Of a DNA stretch of 64,000 nucleotides, positions 8,194-16,692 are shown in pieces. The notes under the pieces are model-generated. The model was not told where the DNA came from, made no database searches, and saw only the letters and a program-made list of their open reading frames with translations. The stretch covers positions 24,804-88,803 of the forward strand of contig CAYNJF010000003.1 of assembly GCA_964397555.1 (NCBI GenBank). Direction: 5' to 3'. The position numbers were made by a program, and so were the translations under genes. Position 1 is the first letter of the stretch. Every line of letters starts with the position of its first letter. Source of the stretch: CAYNJF01 sp964397555 (GTDB lineage Bacteria; Pseudomonadota; Gammaproteobacteria; Berkiellales; Berkiellaceae).

Positions 8194-9318
8194 ATGAGAA
8201 ATACCAAATTCAATTCAAAACCAAAACCAAAAAAACGCAAACGTGGTGGATTAAAAATCAACGTTCCTTCTCAATCTGATAATTGGGAGGGCGATGTTTT
8301 TGATCGCGAAAAAGCACAAAGAGCGTGTTCGAATGAGGTCATTGTCGACGGAGAAAGAACAAGACTCTTCATTGGTGATGTGAATGCGAGTCGTGCCAAC
8401 TATGTGCAAGAAAATCAATTTACGATGGTAATCTCATTGACACTAGACCCGGTGAATGAGCCGGTTGAAGGTGTCAGCTATCATCATTTTCCCCTCAATG
8501 ATGCCAGTGATGTTGAATCCATACAAACGATGAAAAGCATTTTAGCGCAAACTTCAGAGCTGATTAAAGCTCATTTATCCAATGAGGGTAACAACGTCCT
8601 TGTTCATTGTCATGCAGGTATTTCACGTTCAGCCACTGTGGTTTTAGATTATATGATGAAAACCTATGAATATAGCTATCAGGATGCTCGTAATACGTTA
8701 AGAGAGACGCGAGCGTGTGTTTCGCCAAACATTGGTTTCATCATGTTGCTTGATGAAGAGCATATGCTCGATCGCGAGCCCTGCGCAAAACGACAAAGAA
8801 CGCTACCCCAAAGTGATCTTGATGAGGGTTTGGAGGTTATCGTCGCTGAACTTCCCATGGACGATAGAGCTTACCCTATGGCTGCACCCACAACCGCTAG
8901 GGCAGGTGAGGCAAGAGCGTTCCCTGCGTTTACTATGGCTTGTGAGTCACAGATTCCAATGGCTGAACTTGCAAGCGCCAGAGCTGGTGAGGCTACAGCA
9001 TTCCCAGCGTTCACTATCCCTGTTGAGCCACAGGTTCCAATGACTTGTCCAATGGCTGCACTTGCAAGTGCTAGGGCTGGTGAGGCTAAAGCGTTCCCAG
9101 CGTTCACTATCCCTGTTGAGCCACAGGATCCAATGACTTTTCCCACGGCTGCACTTGCAAGCGCTAGGGCCAGTGAGGCTAGAGCATTCCCAGCGATAGC
9201 CATCCCAGCAGTGACCGAGGGGAGTACGACTGGGATACCTTCACCAAGGTGCGCCGCTTTCGCTACGCCAAATACGCCAGAAAGCCAAAGTCCTAAGTTT
9301 TTCTTAAAACTCAAATAG
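8194..9318 (+). CDS. Dual-specificity-phosphatase domain protein with basic N-terminus and C-terminal tandem repeats; effector candidate
   Basis: A 374-residue protein in three parts. Residues 1-25 are strongly basic and contain KPKPKKRKR, which looks like a classical nuclear localisation signal. Residues about 50-190 are a dual-specificity phosphatase domain. Its P-loop HCHAGISRS spans residues 138-146 with nucleophile C139 and phosphate-binding R145, and a candidate general acid D103 or D106 lies in FPLNDASD; all key residues are present. Residues about 228-340 are four imperfect repeats of 27-31 residues with core ARAGEA.AFPAFTIP. The start is supported by GGAG at 8181-8184. DUSPs of this type are mainly eukaryotic, so a secreted enzyme acting on host phosphoproteins is the leading inference. 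Confidence 0.85.
   Translation: MRNTKFNSKPKPKKRKRGGLKINVPSQSDNWEGDVFDREKAQRACSNEVIVDGERTRLFIGDVNASRANYVQENQFTMVISLTLDPVNEPVEGVSYHHFPLNDASDVESIQTMKSILAQTSELIKAHLSNEGNNVLVHCHAGISRSATVVLDYMMKTYEYSYQDARNTLRETRACVSPNIGFIMLLDEEHMLDREPCAKRQRTLPQSDLDEGLEVIVAELPMDDRAYPMAAPTTARAGEARAFPAFTMACESQIPMAELASARAGEATAFPAFTIPVEPQVPMTCPMAALASARAGEAKAFPAFTIPVEPQDPMTFPTAALASARASEARAFPAIAIPAVTEGSTTGIPSPRCAAFATPNTPESQSPKFFLKLK
8875..9210 (+). repeat. In-frame tandem repeats in the phosphatase gene
   Basis: Four units start at 8875, 8956, 9049 and 9142 with lengths of about 81, 93, 93 and 70 bases. Each encodes P-M/T-A-x-x-x-A/T-A-R-A-G/S-E-A followed by AFPAF or AFPAI. The second and third units are nearly identical in DNA as well as protein, indicating recent slippage or homogenisation. 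Confidence 0.9.
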
Positions 9319-9346
9319 GTTCAAACGTATAATCATCTCCGGATTA

Positions 9347-9364
9347 GGAGTACTCCGGTACTCC
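9347..9364. other. Hairpin in the intergenic region
   Basis: GGAGTAC (9347-9353) pairs perfectly with GTACTCC (9358-9364) around TCCG. It lies 29 bases after the phosphatase stop codon. Only a broken T run (AGTTTGGTTTTCC) follows, so it may be a weak terminator or simply an RNA hairpin. I see nothing else in 9319-9547 except the AGGAG site for the next gene. Confidence 0.4.
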
Positions 9365-9547
9365 AGTTTGGTTTTCCTGGCGTTGTAGGTTTCGTGCTCA
9401 TGCACACCTTTTTAATGAAACCGTTTAAAATCTGTTTTGAGGGTTGTGAGTAACCGTTCATCAACAAATAAACACACGCGGGCGGTTGTATCTAACTGTT
9501 TTTAAACCATTATGTTAACTTAAATCAAGATGGTTTAGGAGACTGAC

Positions 9548-10693
9548 ATGGTAAGCATAGAGACATTGAATCAAGCCAAGCAACAGGCAAGCGTCGTAGT
9601 AGACGAACTTAATAAAAGACTTGAAGCCCTTCAACAGATCCCAAGTGAGCTACGTCAGGCGGTAAAAGATCATTTTGAGATTCAAATCGACTTTCAACAA
9701 AGGATCATTGAGGCCGTCGATGAGTGGGTTTCCATCGCTCAACGCTCAAACGGTGAAGATAAGAAAAGAGCGCTTGAGGCCTGCGAGGTAGAAATTGAGC
9801 ACATTCGCCAAGGCATTCGTGCGGATAAACAAGATTTTCAAAGGTACTATGTTAGAGAGAAAAATAGGCTCAAAGTACAAAAACAACACGATAGGCTTGC
9901 TCAAATCATTGATAAATTCGACATGGCCTATGAAGAAAACCACGAACAATGTGACGCGTATGAAGGGCGTGATTTAACGAATGACGAGCTTAAAAATCGT
10001 GATGCACTTTATGCCAAAAACAAAAAGCTCATCGATGCACTCAATGAACTTCGTGCGATTCAAGCGAAAATAGTTGACTGCAGTGATGAAAATCAAAAAG
10101 AGGGTTTGTTCCAACAAGCGTTTCGTCGGGCCAGAATACTCGAAGGTGAGCTCGAGGCTACAAACACGCCAAAACAAGCGTCACCTTTTGACCACTTATT
10201 CTCCTCACGAGCAAATCAAAGCTCAGATAAGAAGAAAAATCCCATTGAATGGCTCATGCACTTCTTCAGTGGCCTTTATAAAGCCTTTAACCAGTCGGTC
10301 GGGGAGGGGAATGATCAATACTCAGCCATGGCTAAAGTCTTGCCCAAAGCTATGTTTGGCTTTATTGAAGGGTTTGCATCATTATTTTTGCCTAAGCCTG
10401 TCGTCAAGATGATTGGTGGATTCTTTAAAGGCTTGTTTGGTCTGTTTGGCACCATGATGGAACAAAGCAAAAAACCAAAACGATCAGCCAGTGTCGATCG
10501 TAAAGGCAAGCAACCAGCAAGCTCAAGCCATGAGCCAGATCTCGAAGCGCAAGCCGCGCCATCGATGTCACGACAAAGAGGGTTTATGCCAGGGTTTGAT
10601 TTGCTTCAACAGATGCAAGATGATCCTATCCAAGCAGCATTGCAGCATGGGCCCGCTTTATTGGGGGGCCTTGCGAAAGCCTTCAAAGCCTAA
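9548..10693 (+). CDS. Unknown 381-residue coiled-coil protein with amphipathic hydrophobic segment; effector candidate
   Basis: No family recognised. Residues 1-200 are charged and helical, with heptad-like Leu/Ile spacing (for example LNQAKQQASVVVDELNKRLE), and probably form coiled coils. Residues about 255-310 are Phe/Gly/Met-rich with repeated FGFI, LFLP and FFKGLFGLFG segments, which could insert into or bind membranes. The last 70 residues are polar with Lys/Arg, Ser and Gln (KKPKRSASVDRKGKQ). AGGAG at 9537-9541 supports the ATG. It follows the phosphatase gene and ends at a strong terminator. The coiled coil plus membrane-active helix plan is common in secreted proteins of intracellular bacteria, but that is only an analogy. 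Confidence 0.75.
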   Translation: MVSIETLNQAKQQASVVVDELNKRLEALQQIPSELRQAVKDHFEIQIDFQQRIIEAVDEWVSIAQRSNGEDKKRALEACEVEIEHIRQGIRADKQDFQRYYVREKNRLKVQKQHDRLAQIIDKFDMAYEENHEQCDAYEGRDLTNDELKNRDALYAKNKKLIDALNELRAIQAKIVDCSDENQKEGLFQQAFRRARILEGELEATNTPKQASPFDHLFSSRANQSSDKKKNPIEWLMHFFSGLYKAFNQSVGEGNDQYSAMAKVLPKAMFGFIEGFASLFLPKPVVKMIGGFFKGLFGLFGTMMEQSKKPKRSASVDRKGKQPASSSHEPDLEAQAAPSMSRQRGFMPGFDLLQQMQDDPIQAALQHGPALLGGLAKAFKA

Positions 10694-10710
10694 ATGAAGG
10701 AAACGAAAAA

Positions 10711-10735
10711 CCAGAGCTAAGCTCTGGTTTTTTTT
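10711..10735 (+). terminator. Rho-independent terminator
   Basis: CCAGAGC (10711-10717) pairs with GCTCTGG (10721-10727) and is followed by eight T residues. It ends the coiled-coil gene and lies just beyond the 3' end of the opposing WrbA-like gene. Confidence 0.92.
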
Positions 10736-10748
10736 GTCTTAGATTTGG

Positions 10749-11336
10749 CTAGGTGTGGAGTTTTTTCACCAAAGCGCCCACTCGTTGCCCTAAGGCTTGA
10801 GCAATCGCGATTTCATGGGCACTGACGGGATTCTGATTTGCCTCTCCAGCCACATGGGAAGCTCCATAGGGGCTACCGCCCAGATCGGTTTGTGACAAAC
10901 TTGGTTCAGAGTAGGGGACTCCAACAATGGTGGCTCCATGGTGCAAAAGAGGGAGCATCATCGACATAAGCGTGGTCTCTTGGCCACCATGCATGCTTGA
11001 TGAGCTTGTAAACACCCCAGCAGGTTTATCGATCAGACCACCACTTAACCAAATATCAGAGGTGCTGTCGATAAAGTACTTTAAGGGAGCGGCCATATTC
11101 CCAAAACGCGTAGGTGAGCCAAGCACGAGCCCTGAGCAGGCTTGTAAATCTTTTTTAGTGACAAAGCCAGGCCCATCGCCTTGCTCAGGGATGCTGCCAG
11201 TGATGCTCACTTCAGGTACTGTTTTAAGCTTTGAAGCGATGCCTTGCTTTTCAAGGCCCATAGCCACTTCACGAGCCAGATTTAACGTTGAGCCATGTCT
11301 CGAGTAATACAAGATTAAGACAAACGGATCACTCAC
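10749..11336 (-). CDS. WrbA-like flavodoxin-fold NAD(P)H:quinone oxidoreductase
   Basis: A 195-residue flavoprotein. The FMN phosphate-binding loop is YYSRHGSTLNLAREVA near the N-terminus. LGSPTRFGNMAAPLKYFID and the GG-type loop around SSSMHGGQETTLMSM are characteristic of WrbA and its relatives, and GGSPYGASH follows. Two-electron quinone reduction and protection from oxidative stress is the family role. It starts with GTG at 11336, which overlaps the stop of the ArsC-like gene by four bases (GTGA), so the two are coupled. It is not E. coli WrbA itself, since the gene order and ends differ; it belongs to the related group linked to ArsC-like genes. Confidence 0.85.
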   Translation of the reverse strand: MSDPFVLILYYSRHGSTLNLAREVAMGLEKQGIASKLKTVPEVSITGSIPEQGDGPGFVTKKDLQACSGLVLGSPTRFGNMAAPLKYFIDSTSDIWLSGGLIDKPAGVFTSSSSMHGGQETTLMSMMLPLLHHGATIVGVPYSEPSLSQTDLGGSPYGASHVAGEANQNPVSAHEIAIAQALGQRVGALVKKLHT

Positions 11337-11686
11337 GGTAATATCTCCAAAACATTTTCAGGGGGACGGCCTAGCACGGCTTTATCACCCACCACAACGA
11401 TGGGGCGCTCAATCACTTTTGGATGCTCTACCATCAAAGCAATCAGCTCATCTTTGCTTAAAGAGTCATCTAAAAAACCTGCTTGTTTATAATCTGCTTC
11501 GTTTTTACGGCATAGCTCTCTTGGAGACAACCCAAGCAAAGATAATACTTTTTTTAACTGGGTTTTTGATGGCGGGTTTTCTAAATAGGGGACTATTTTG
11601 GGCTCAATGCCAGCGTCCTCAATAAGCTTCAAAGTCTGTCTAGATTTTGAACAGCGATTGTTGTGAAAAATGGTTACTTGACTCAT
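11333..11686 (-). CDS. ArsC/YfgD-family arsenate reductase-like protein
   Basis: A 117-residue thioredoxin-fold protein starting at MSQVTIFHNNRCSKSRQTL, with ATG at 11686. The catalytic cysteine lies in RCSKSR, the ArsC/Spx-like pocket. LCRKNEADYK, HPKVIERPIVV and GRPPENVLEIL are conserved in the YfgD branch of ArsC. True arsenate detoxification is unproven: no arsR or arsB is nearby, and YfgD-type proteins are widespread in housekeeping contexts. It is translationally coupled to the WrbA-like gene. Confidence 0.88.
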   Translation of the reverse strand: MSQVTIFHNNRCSKSRQTLKLIEDAGIEPKIVPYLENPPSKTQLKKVLSLLGLSPRELCRKNEADYKQAGFLDDSLSKDELIALMVEHPKVIERPIVVVGDKAVLGRPPENVLEILP

Positions 11687-11727
11687 AATGGTCTCCCAAT
11701 CAATCAATTAGGCGTTGTGCAAACATC

Positions 11728-12201
11728 ATGCGATTCTATCAAAAAGCAAAGTGCTTAGCTCTTGTTGTCGCGATGTCGATGACTTTACATGGATGTGACA
11801 GTAAACCTTCTGCATCCAGCACGCAACTTCAAAGCATTCAAGGTCACTCGATTCAGGTGCCTAACGAAAAGTATTTAGTCGTTAATTTGTGGGCAAGCTG
11901 GTGTTCACCCTGTCGACAAGAAATTCCACATCTTAACCAAATAAACGATGAGCTCACACAGGCAAAAGTCATCGGTATTAATATTGATCATCTTGATGAA
12001 AAAACTCTCTCTACATTAATCACTCAGCTCAACATTGAATACGATGTGTTAACTCAATATCCAAAGGATCAGTTGGCTTTGCCTGAATACAACGGGGTAC
12101 CAACCACGTTTATTCTGACGCCTGAGGGCAAGTGGCTCAAACCATTGGTTGGTTTGCAAACTGCAGAGTCGATTAAAGCACGTTTTGAGGATCTTGCATG
12201 A
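11728..12201 (+). CDS. TlpA/ResA-like thioredoxin-fold lipoprotein
   Basis: A 157-residue periplasmic thiol-disulfide protein. The N-terminus is a lipoprotein signal ending LHGC, with lipidated C23. The redox motif WASWCSPC has cysteines 59 and 62, and the cis-proline is in GVPTTF. Length and motifs match the TlpA/ResA group, which reduces disulfides, often for cytochrome c or envelope proteins. The stop overlaps the acylphosphatase ATG by four bases, so the two form an operon. No cytochrome-maturation genes are in view, so the substrate is open. Confidence 0.88.
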   Translation: MRFYQKAKCLALVVAMSMTLHGCDSKPSASSTQLQSIQGHSIQVPNEKYLVVNLWASWCSPCRQEIPHLNQINDELTQAKVIGINIDHLDEKTLSTLITQLNIEYDVLTQYPKDQLALPEYNGVPTTFILTPEGKWLKPLVGLQTAESIKARFEDLA

Positions 12202-12470
12202 TTATTTGTCGCAAATACGTGATTCAAGGTAAGGTTCAAGGCGTGTTTTTTCGAGCCAACACTCAAACCATGGCCAATCAATATCAATTAGTAGGCTACG
12301 TGCGAAACTTGCCTGAGGGGCATGTTGAGTGTGTGGCTTGTGGTCCCGAAGACCAACTTGACGAGTTTGAAAAATGGCTGAATGATGGTCCGCCACGCGC
12401 TCATGTTACCAACGTCTTGGTAGAAGAGTGCGCCAACGAAGGGTTTTCTGATTTTATGATCCGTTACTAA
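12198..12470 (+). CDS. acyP: Acylphosphatase
   Basis: A 90-residue enzyme that hydrolyses acyl phosphates such as acetyl phosphate. The phosphate-binding loop is IQGKVQGVFFRANT with catalytic R19. The second signature GYVRNLPEGHVE supplies catalytic N37. Length is typical for the family. It is coupled to the upstream TlpA-like lipoprotein gene through an ATGA overlap. Confidence 0.93.
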   Translation: MIICRKYVIQGKVQGVFFRANTQTMANQYQLVGYVRNLPEGHVECVACGPEDQLDEFEKWLNDGPPRAHVTNVLVEECANEGFSDFMIRY

Positions 12471-12542
12471 ACTGGTTGATTTTGAGCTAAAAAATCGGTA
12501 ACTTGCCTTTGCAAAACAATGATAACCATGAAGGAAGTTCTG

Positions 12543-13043
12543 ATGAAATTATCTCAACTCATGAAATACGGTGCGGTTGCTGGTGTTGCTTTGACACTTG
12601 GCGCTTGCGGTACTTACAAGCACGGCCACGCGAGCAAAGATGTCGTTTCTGGTGAGACTGTTGCTGAAATTCCAGCGCAAGCACGCACTCAGATCATTTC
12701 TAGTGCTTACTACTTCGAGTTTGACAACTCCCAGTTAAGCGATGATGCAAAAGCGGAATTAGATCGTTTTGCTTTGTTGTTGGAAGACAACCCTAACGCG
12801 AAGATTCGTGTAGAAGGTCACACTGATTCACGCGGTCGTGCTTCTTACAACGTCGCTTTAGGTGAGCGTCGTGCGCAATCAGTCGCTAGCTACTTGACTG
12901 AAAAAGGCGTTCCAACCGATAACATCGAAGTCTTTAGCTTTGGTTCTGAAAACCCAGTTGACTTAGATGGCTCTGAGCTAGCTTTCGCTAAAAACCGTCG
13001 TGCTGAAATCTTCTTTGACATCAGCCCTGAATCGGTTGCTTAA
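12543..13043 (+). CDS. pal: OmpA-family peptidoglycan-associated lipoprotein (Pal-like)
   Basis: A 166-residue outer-membrane lipoprotein. The signal peptide ends LTLGAC, lipidated at C22. The OmpA-like peptidoglycan-binding domain covers about residues 55-160: YYFEFDNSQLSDDAK, RVEGHTDSRGRASYN, LGERRAQSVASYL and KNRRAEIFF. The Asp and Arg that hold diaminopimelate in Pal are present. Size and sequence fit Pal, but the tolQRAB genes that normally precede it are absent here, so it may be a second OmpA-type lipoprotein. AAGGAAG at 12531-12537 supports the ATG at 12543. It has its own terminator. Confidence 0.8.
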   Translation: MKLSQLMKYGAVAGVALTLGACGTYKHGHASKDVVSGETVAEIPAQARTQIISSAYYFEFDNSQLSDDAKAELDRFALLLEDNPNAKIRVEGHTDSRGRASYNVALGERRAQSVASYLTEKGVPTDNIEVFSFGSENPVDLDGSELAFAKNRRAEIFFDISPESVA

Positions 13044-13050
13044 TTAAAAA

Positions 13051-13074
13051 AGGCCGCATTGCGGCCTTTTTTTT
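13051..13074. terminator. Rho-independent terminator, probably bidirectional
   Basis: AGGCCGC (13051-13057) pairs with GCGGCCT (13061-13067) with A residues before and eight T residues after. It can serve the Pal-like gene and, in reverse, proS. Confidence 0.92.
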
Positions 13075-13088
13075 GTCTTGCTTTGCCG

Positions 13089-14792
13089 TTAGGCAAGCTT
13101 AGACTGAATAAAGCTTAAGATATCATCAAGCTTTACGTCTACTTTTTCTTCTTGATTACGCGCCTTGTATTCACACACACCCGCATCTAAACCTTTTTCA
13201 CCGAGTACGATTCGATGAGGGATACCGATTAAATCGAGATCGGCAAACAAGACCCCTGGGCGCTCTTTGCGATCATCCAATAAGACGTCCATACCAGCCT
13301 CAACCATTTGAGCATACAGCTCGTCAATGGCTTCTTGGACACGATGAGACTTATGGTAGTTCATGGGCACAAGAGCAATTTTAAACGGGGCGATGGTTTC
13401 AGGCCAGATGATGCCTCGATCATCATGATTTTGTTCAATCGCTGCCGCGACAATGCGTGATACGCCAATGCCATAACAACCCATTTGCATGGTTTGCGCT
13501 TTTCCTTGCTCGTTTAAAATAAGTGCTTGCATGCTTTGCGAATACTTATCCCCCAGCTGGAAGATATGCCCAACTTCGATGCCGCGGCACATTTTAAGTT
13601 GGCCTTGGCCATCAGGCGATAAATCACCTTCCTTAACGGTTCTTAAATCAAAAATTTCGCTTGGTTTAGGTAAATCGCGGTCCCAGTTTAGATTCACATA
13701 GTGTTTATCGTCTTGATTTGCACCACAAGAGAAGTTCACCATGGCGGCAACTTTTGGATCACACACCACAGGGACATTCAAATCTTTGGGACCCACAAAC
13801 CCCGGTTTGCATCCGGCAATGGCTTCAAATTGAACTTCATCGATTTTTTGCAAAGGCACATCGACCAAAGGGTGATTCTGAGCCTTGATCTCATTGAGCT
13901 CATCATCCCCACTAATCAGCAAAGCCACACACTCGTGTTCAGCCCCTTTAACGAGAAGTGTTTTGATGATAGACGACTCTGGAATATTCATAAATTTTGC
14001 TTGCTCAGGCACGGTCTGAATGCCTGGGGTGTCCGCCAATCCCATGTCTTTCGGAGCCTCATCAGACTCAGGGATGAGCGCGGTCGCAAACTCAACGTTG
14101 GCGGCGTAATCACTTCCATCCGAGTAGAAAATTTCATCTTCACCCGAGTCAGCGAGCACATGAAACTCTTGTGAGGCGCTGCCACCAATAGCACCAGTAT
14201 CAGCCAATACGCATCGGAAGGTTAAGTGCAGACGAGTAAAAATGTTGGAGTAGGCTTGATGCATCAACGCGTAAGATTTTTCCATCCCGTCCACATCAAC
14301 ATCAAACGAATAGGCATCTTTCATGAGAAATTCACGAGCCCTCATTACTCCAAAACGCGGACGAATCTCATCTCGGAACTTAGTTTGGATTTGATAAAAA
14401 GTAGCTGGTAATTGTTTGTAGCTTTTTAAATCACGCTTAACAAAATCAGTAATGACTTCTTCATGGGTGGGGCCAAAGCAAAAATCACGTCCGTGCCGAT
14501 CTTCCATTTTTAGCAGTTGTGGTCCAAACACGTCCCAGCGTCCACTTTGCTCCCATAACTCTTTGGGTTGAATGTTACTCATTAACATCTCTTGAGCGCC
14601 GCTTTTGTCCATTTCTTCGCGAACGATGGCCTCAACTTTTTTGAGTACTTTAAACCCTAAGGGTAGCCAGGTGTACAGACCGGAAGCGAGCTTTCGGATC
14701 ATGCCCGCTCGTATCATGAGCTGATGCGAGGCTAGCTCGGCATCAGCAGGCGTTTCTTTGACGGTGGCAAGCAACAGCTTGGACGTGCGCAT
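13089..14792 (-). CDS. proS: Prolyl-tRNA synthetase
   Basis: Charges tRNA-Pro. The 567 residues match the bacterial long form with an inserted editing domain (about residues 220-400) between class II motifs 2 and 3. Visible blocks: SGLYTWLPLGFKVLKKVE (motif 1), FRDEIRPRFGVMRAREFLMKDAYSFD split around motif 2, and GCYGIGVSRIVAAAIEQ (motif 3). The C-terminal anticodon-binding domain holds DDRKERPGVLFADLDLIGIP. It lies ten bases downstream of bamD on the same strand. Several antisense frames within it are shadows. Confidence 0.98.
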   Translation of the reverse strand: MRTSKLLLATVKETPADAELASHQLMIRAGMIRKLASGLYTWLPLGFKVLKKVEAIVREEMDKSGAQEMLMSNIQPKELWEQSGRWDVFGPQLLKMEDRHGRDFCFGPTHEEVITDFVKRDLKSYKQLPATFYQIQTKFRDEIRPRFGVMRAREFLMKDAYSFDVDVDGMEKSYALMHQAYSNIFTRLHLTFRCVLADTGAIGGSASQEFHVLADSGEDEIFYSDGSDYAANVEFATALIPESDEAPKDMGLADTPGIQTVPEQAKFMNIPESSIIKTLLVKGAEHECVALLISGDDELNEIKAQNHPLVDVPLQKIDEVQFEAIAGCKPGFVGPKDLNVPVVCDPKVAAMVNFSCGANQDDKHYVNLNWDRDLPKPSEIFDLRTVKEGDLSPDGQGQLKMCRGIEVGHIFQLGDKYSQSMQALILNEQGKAQTMQMGCYGIGVSRIVAAAIEQNHDDRGIIWPETIAPFKIALVPMNYHKSHRVQEAIDELYAQMVEAGMDVLLDDRKERPGVLFADLDLIGIPHRIVLGEKGLDAGVCEYKARNQEEKVDVKLDDILSFIQSKLA

Positions 14793-14801
14793 GAGAACCT
14801 C

Positions 14802-15566
14802 TTATGCTAGTTCGTTTAAGTAATGAGACTCAGGGAAATTCAACGCCAAGACTCGTTTGGCATCGCTCGAGAGCTTATCTAAATTAAGTTTATCGTAGGC
14901 ATATGCCTGAATGTAGAGCGCTTCTTCAACCCAAGGACTTTGGTCAAAATGAACAACGACGTATTGAGCGCGATTGGCCGCGGCAAGGTACGCTTCACGC
15001 TTGATGTAAAATCGGGCTCCAACCACTTCGTTTTCTGCCAAAACATTGCGCAAATAGACCATACGTTTTTTGGCATCTGGCGCGTAATCACTGGCCGGGT
15101 AACGATCAATGAGCTCACCAAACACACGATAAGACTGCTCGACCGAATCCACATCTCTGAGCGCTCGGTTAAATGGCATATACCTTGCGTACAAACCAAA
15201 CGCTTCCTGATAGTGGGCCAAGCCCTTCATGTAATAGGCATAATCCACATGAGGGTGGCGGGGCTGTATCTTAATAAAACGCTCCGCCGATGCTAAAGTC
15301 TGAGGGTTGTCGTTGTTCATAAAATGGCAATATATTTCGCCAAGTTTGGCTTTATCGGCATACTCACCAAAAGGGTAACGAGCCTCTAAGGCCTCAAAGG
15401 TATCGGCAGCATCCAAAAATCGTTCTTTTTTGGCCAACTCGGTGCCTTTTTCATAGAGTTGGCTGGCCGTTTGCCCATCGTACTTGGTTTGCTCATCCAT
15501 GGACGCACAGCCTGAGAGCCCAACCAAAGCCAATATAGCTAACTTTCTTAATAGTGCGTGTCTCAT
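14802..15566 (-). CDS. bamD: Outer-membrane assembly lipoprotein BamD
   Basis: Essential lipoprotein of the BAM complex that folds beta-barrel outer-membrane proteins. The signal peptide ends VGLSGC, lipidated at C20. The 254-residue mature protein is built of TPR-like helical hairpins, seen in LYEKGTELAKKERFLDAADTFEALEARYPFG (shown here as the TPR pattern Y-x-x-G ... YPF) and YADKAKLGEIYCHF. Conserved GLAHYQ and DRYPASDYAPDAKKRM blocks are present. It is divergent from rluD across 175 bases, as in E. coli. Confidence 0.95.
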   Translation of the reverse strand: MRHALLRKLAILALVGLSGCASMDEQTKYDGQTASQLYEKGTELAKKERFLDAADTFEALEARYPFGEYADKAKLGEIYCHFMNNDNPQTLASAERFIKIQPRHPHVDYAYYMKGLAHYQEAFGLYARYMPFNRALRDVDSVEQSYRVFGELIDRYPASDYAPDAKKRMVYLRNVLAENEVVGARFYIKREAYLAAANRAQYVVVHFDQSPWVEEALYIQAYAYDKLNLDKLSSDAKRVLALNFPESHYLNELA

Positions 15567-15741
15567 GCTATTTCTACACTTTTCAAATTGTGATAAAAAA
15601 CAGGGGCTTATTTTGTGCCCGTGCTAAGTTAACAGAGTCTATCCTAGGCCTCTAGGGCATGCAATTTTACCACACTGGTTAAGCGTTTGTGGGGCTAGAT
15701 CTGTGTGTTAGAATGTTTGCTTTTTAAGATAAGCAGTCGAT

Positions 15742-16692
15742 ATGCGCCATATTCATGAATCAGCACAATTTACGGAAGAACTCGAAGGGCAGCGCTTGGA
15801 TAAAGCTCTCTCTGTGGTCTGGTCTCAGTATTCTCGCGCGAAACTAACCCAATGGCTCAAACAGGGGGCTATTTTGGTGGATGGCCAAGCCATGAACCCA
15901 AAAATCAAAGTCAAAGGGTGCGAGCAGGTGGTTTTAGATGTTGACGTTGTCGAAGATGAGAGCCTAGAGCCTCAAAAGATGGACTTAGACATTGTTTTTG
16001 AAGACGATGATGTGCTTGTGGTCAATAAGCCCACTCATTGCGTGGTTCATCCGGCCGCTGGAAACGAATCCAATACCCTATTGAACGGGCTTATTTATCA
16101 CTGTCCTTTGCTCAAGGCTTTGCCAAGAGCCGGCATCGTTCACCGCCTCGACAAAGACACCACAGGTTTGATGGTCGTGGCTAAAAGCTTGGAGGCTCAT
16201 CACAAATTGGTGGATGCGCTTCAAAGGCGTGATGTCCATCGTAAATACCAAGCGTTGGTTCAAGGTCAGTTGGTCTGTGGCAAAACCGTTCATACCATGA
16301 TGAATCGTCACCCCAGAAATCGACTGAAAATGGCCGTTGCCGACGATGGTAAAGAAGCCATCACCCATTTTACCGTCAAAGAAAAGTTTAGTACCTACAG
16401 TTTACTCGACGTAAAGCTTGAAACAGGGCGCACTCATCAAATCAGAGTTCACATGAGCCACATTGGACATCCCATCGTTGGCGATACCCTTTATGGGGCC
16501 AAGCCAAAGTTTCCGAAAAGAAGCTCGGACGCGCTAAAACAAGCTTTAGAGCACACGAAATCTCAACTGTTGCACGCTTATCAGCTTGGATTTGCTCACC
16601 CGATTACCGGTGAGTACGTCGAGTTTGATGCGCCAATCCCAGAGTCGTTTGAGCAAGTGTTAGCGCATTTGCGTAAAGAAGATGCATTATGA
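15742..16692 (+). CDS. rluD: 23S rRNA pseudouridine synthase RluD
   Basis: Makes pseudouridines in helix 69 of 23S rRNA (1911, 1915, 1917 in E. coli). The 316-residue protein has an N-terminal S4 RNA-binding domain (RLDKALSVVWSQYSRAKLTQWLKQG pattern, residues about 17-75). The RluA-type catalytic core follows, with HRLDKDTTGLMVVAK, where the nucleophilic aspartate is D137, and then GRTHQIRVHMSHIGHP. Its stop overlaps the pgeF start by four bases. Divergent from bamD. Confidence 0.96.
   Translation: MRHIHESAQFTEELEGQRLDKALSVVWSQYSRAKLTQWLKQGAILVDGQAMNPKIKVKGCEQVVLDVDVVEDESLEPQKMDLDIVFEDDDVLVVNKPTHCVVHPAAGNESNTLLNGLIYHCPLLKALPRAGIVHRLDKDTTGLMVVAKSLEAHHKLVDALQRRDVHRKYQALVQGQLVCGKTVHTMMNRHPRNRLKMAVADDGKEAITHFTVKEKFSTYSLLDVKLETGRTHQIRVHMSHIGHPIVGDTLYGAKPKFPKRSSDALKQALEHTKSQLLHAYQLGFAHPITGEYVEFDAPIPESFEQVLAHLRKEDAL

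Noticed and set aside
8875..9210. Repeats considered as a CRISPR array
   Set aside because: Units are in frame, lack spacers and encode a continuous protein.
8871..9314. 147-residue reverse-strand frame with Ala/Gly-rich repeats
   Set aside because: It is the mirror of the tandem repeats in the phosphatase gene; repeated GC-rich codons keep the opposite frame open. No ribosome-binding site is seen.
13701..14174. 157-residue forward frame inside proS
   Set aside because: Antisense shadow of a certain proS coding sequence with no recognisable protein content.
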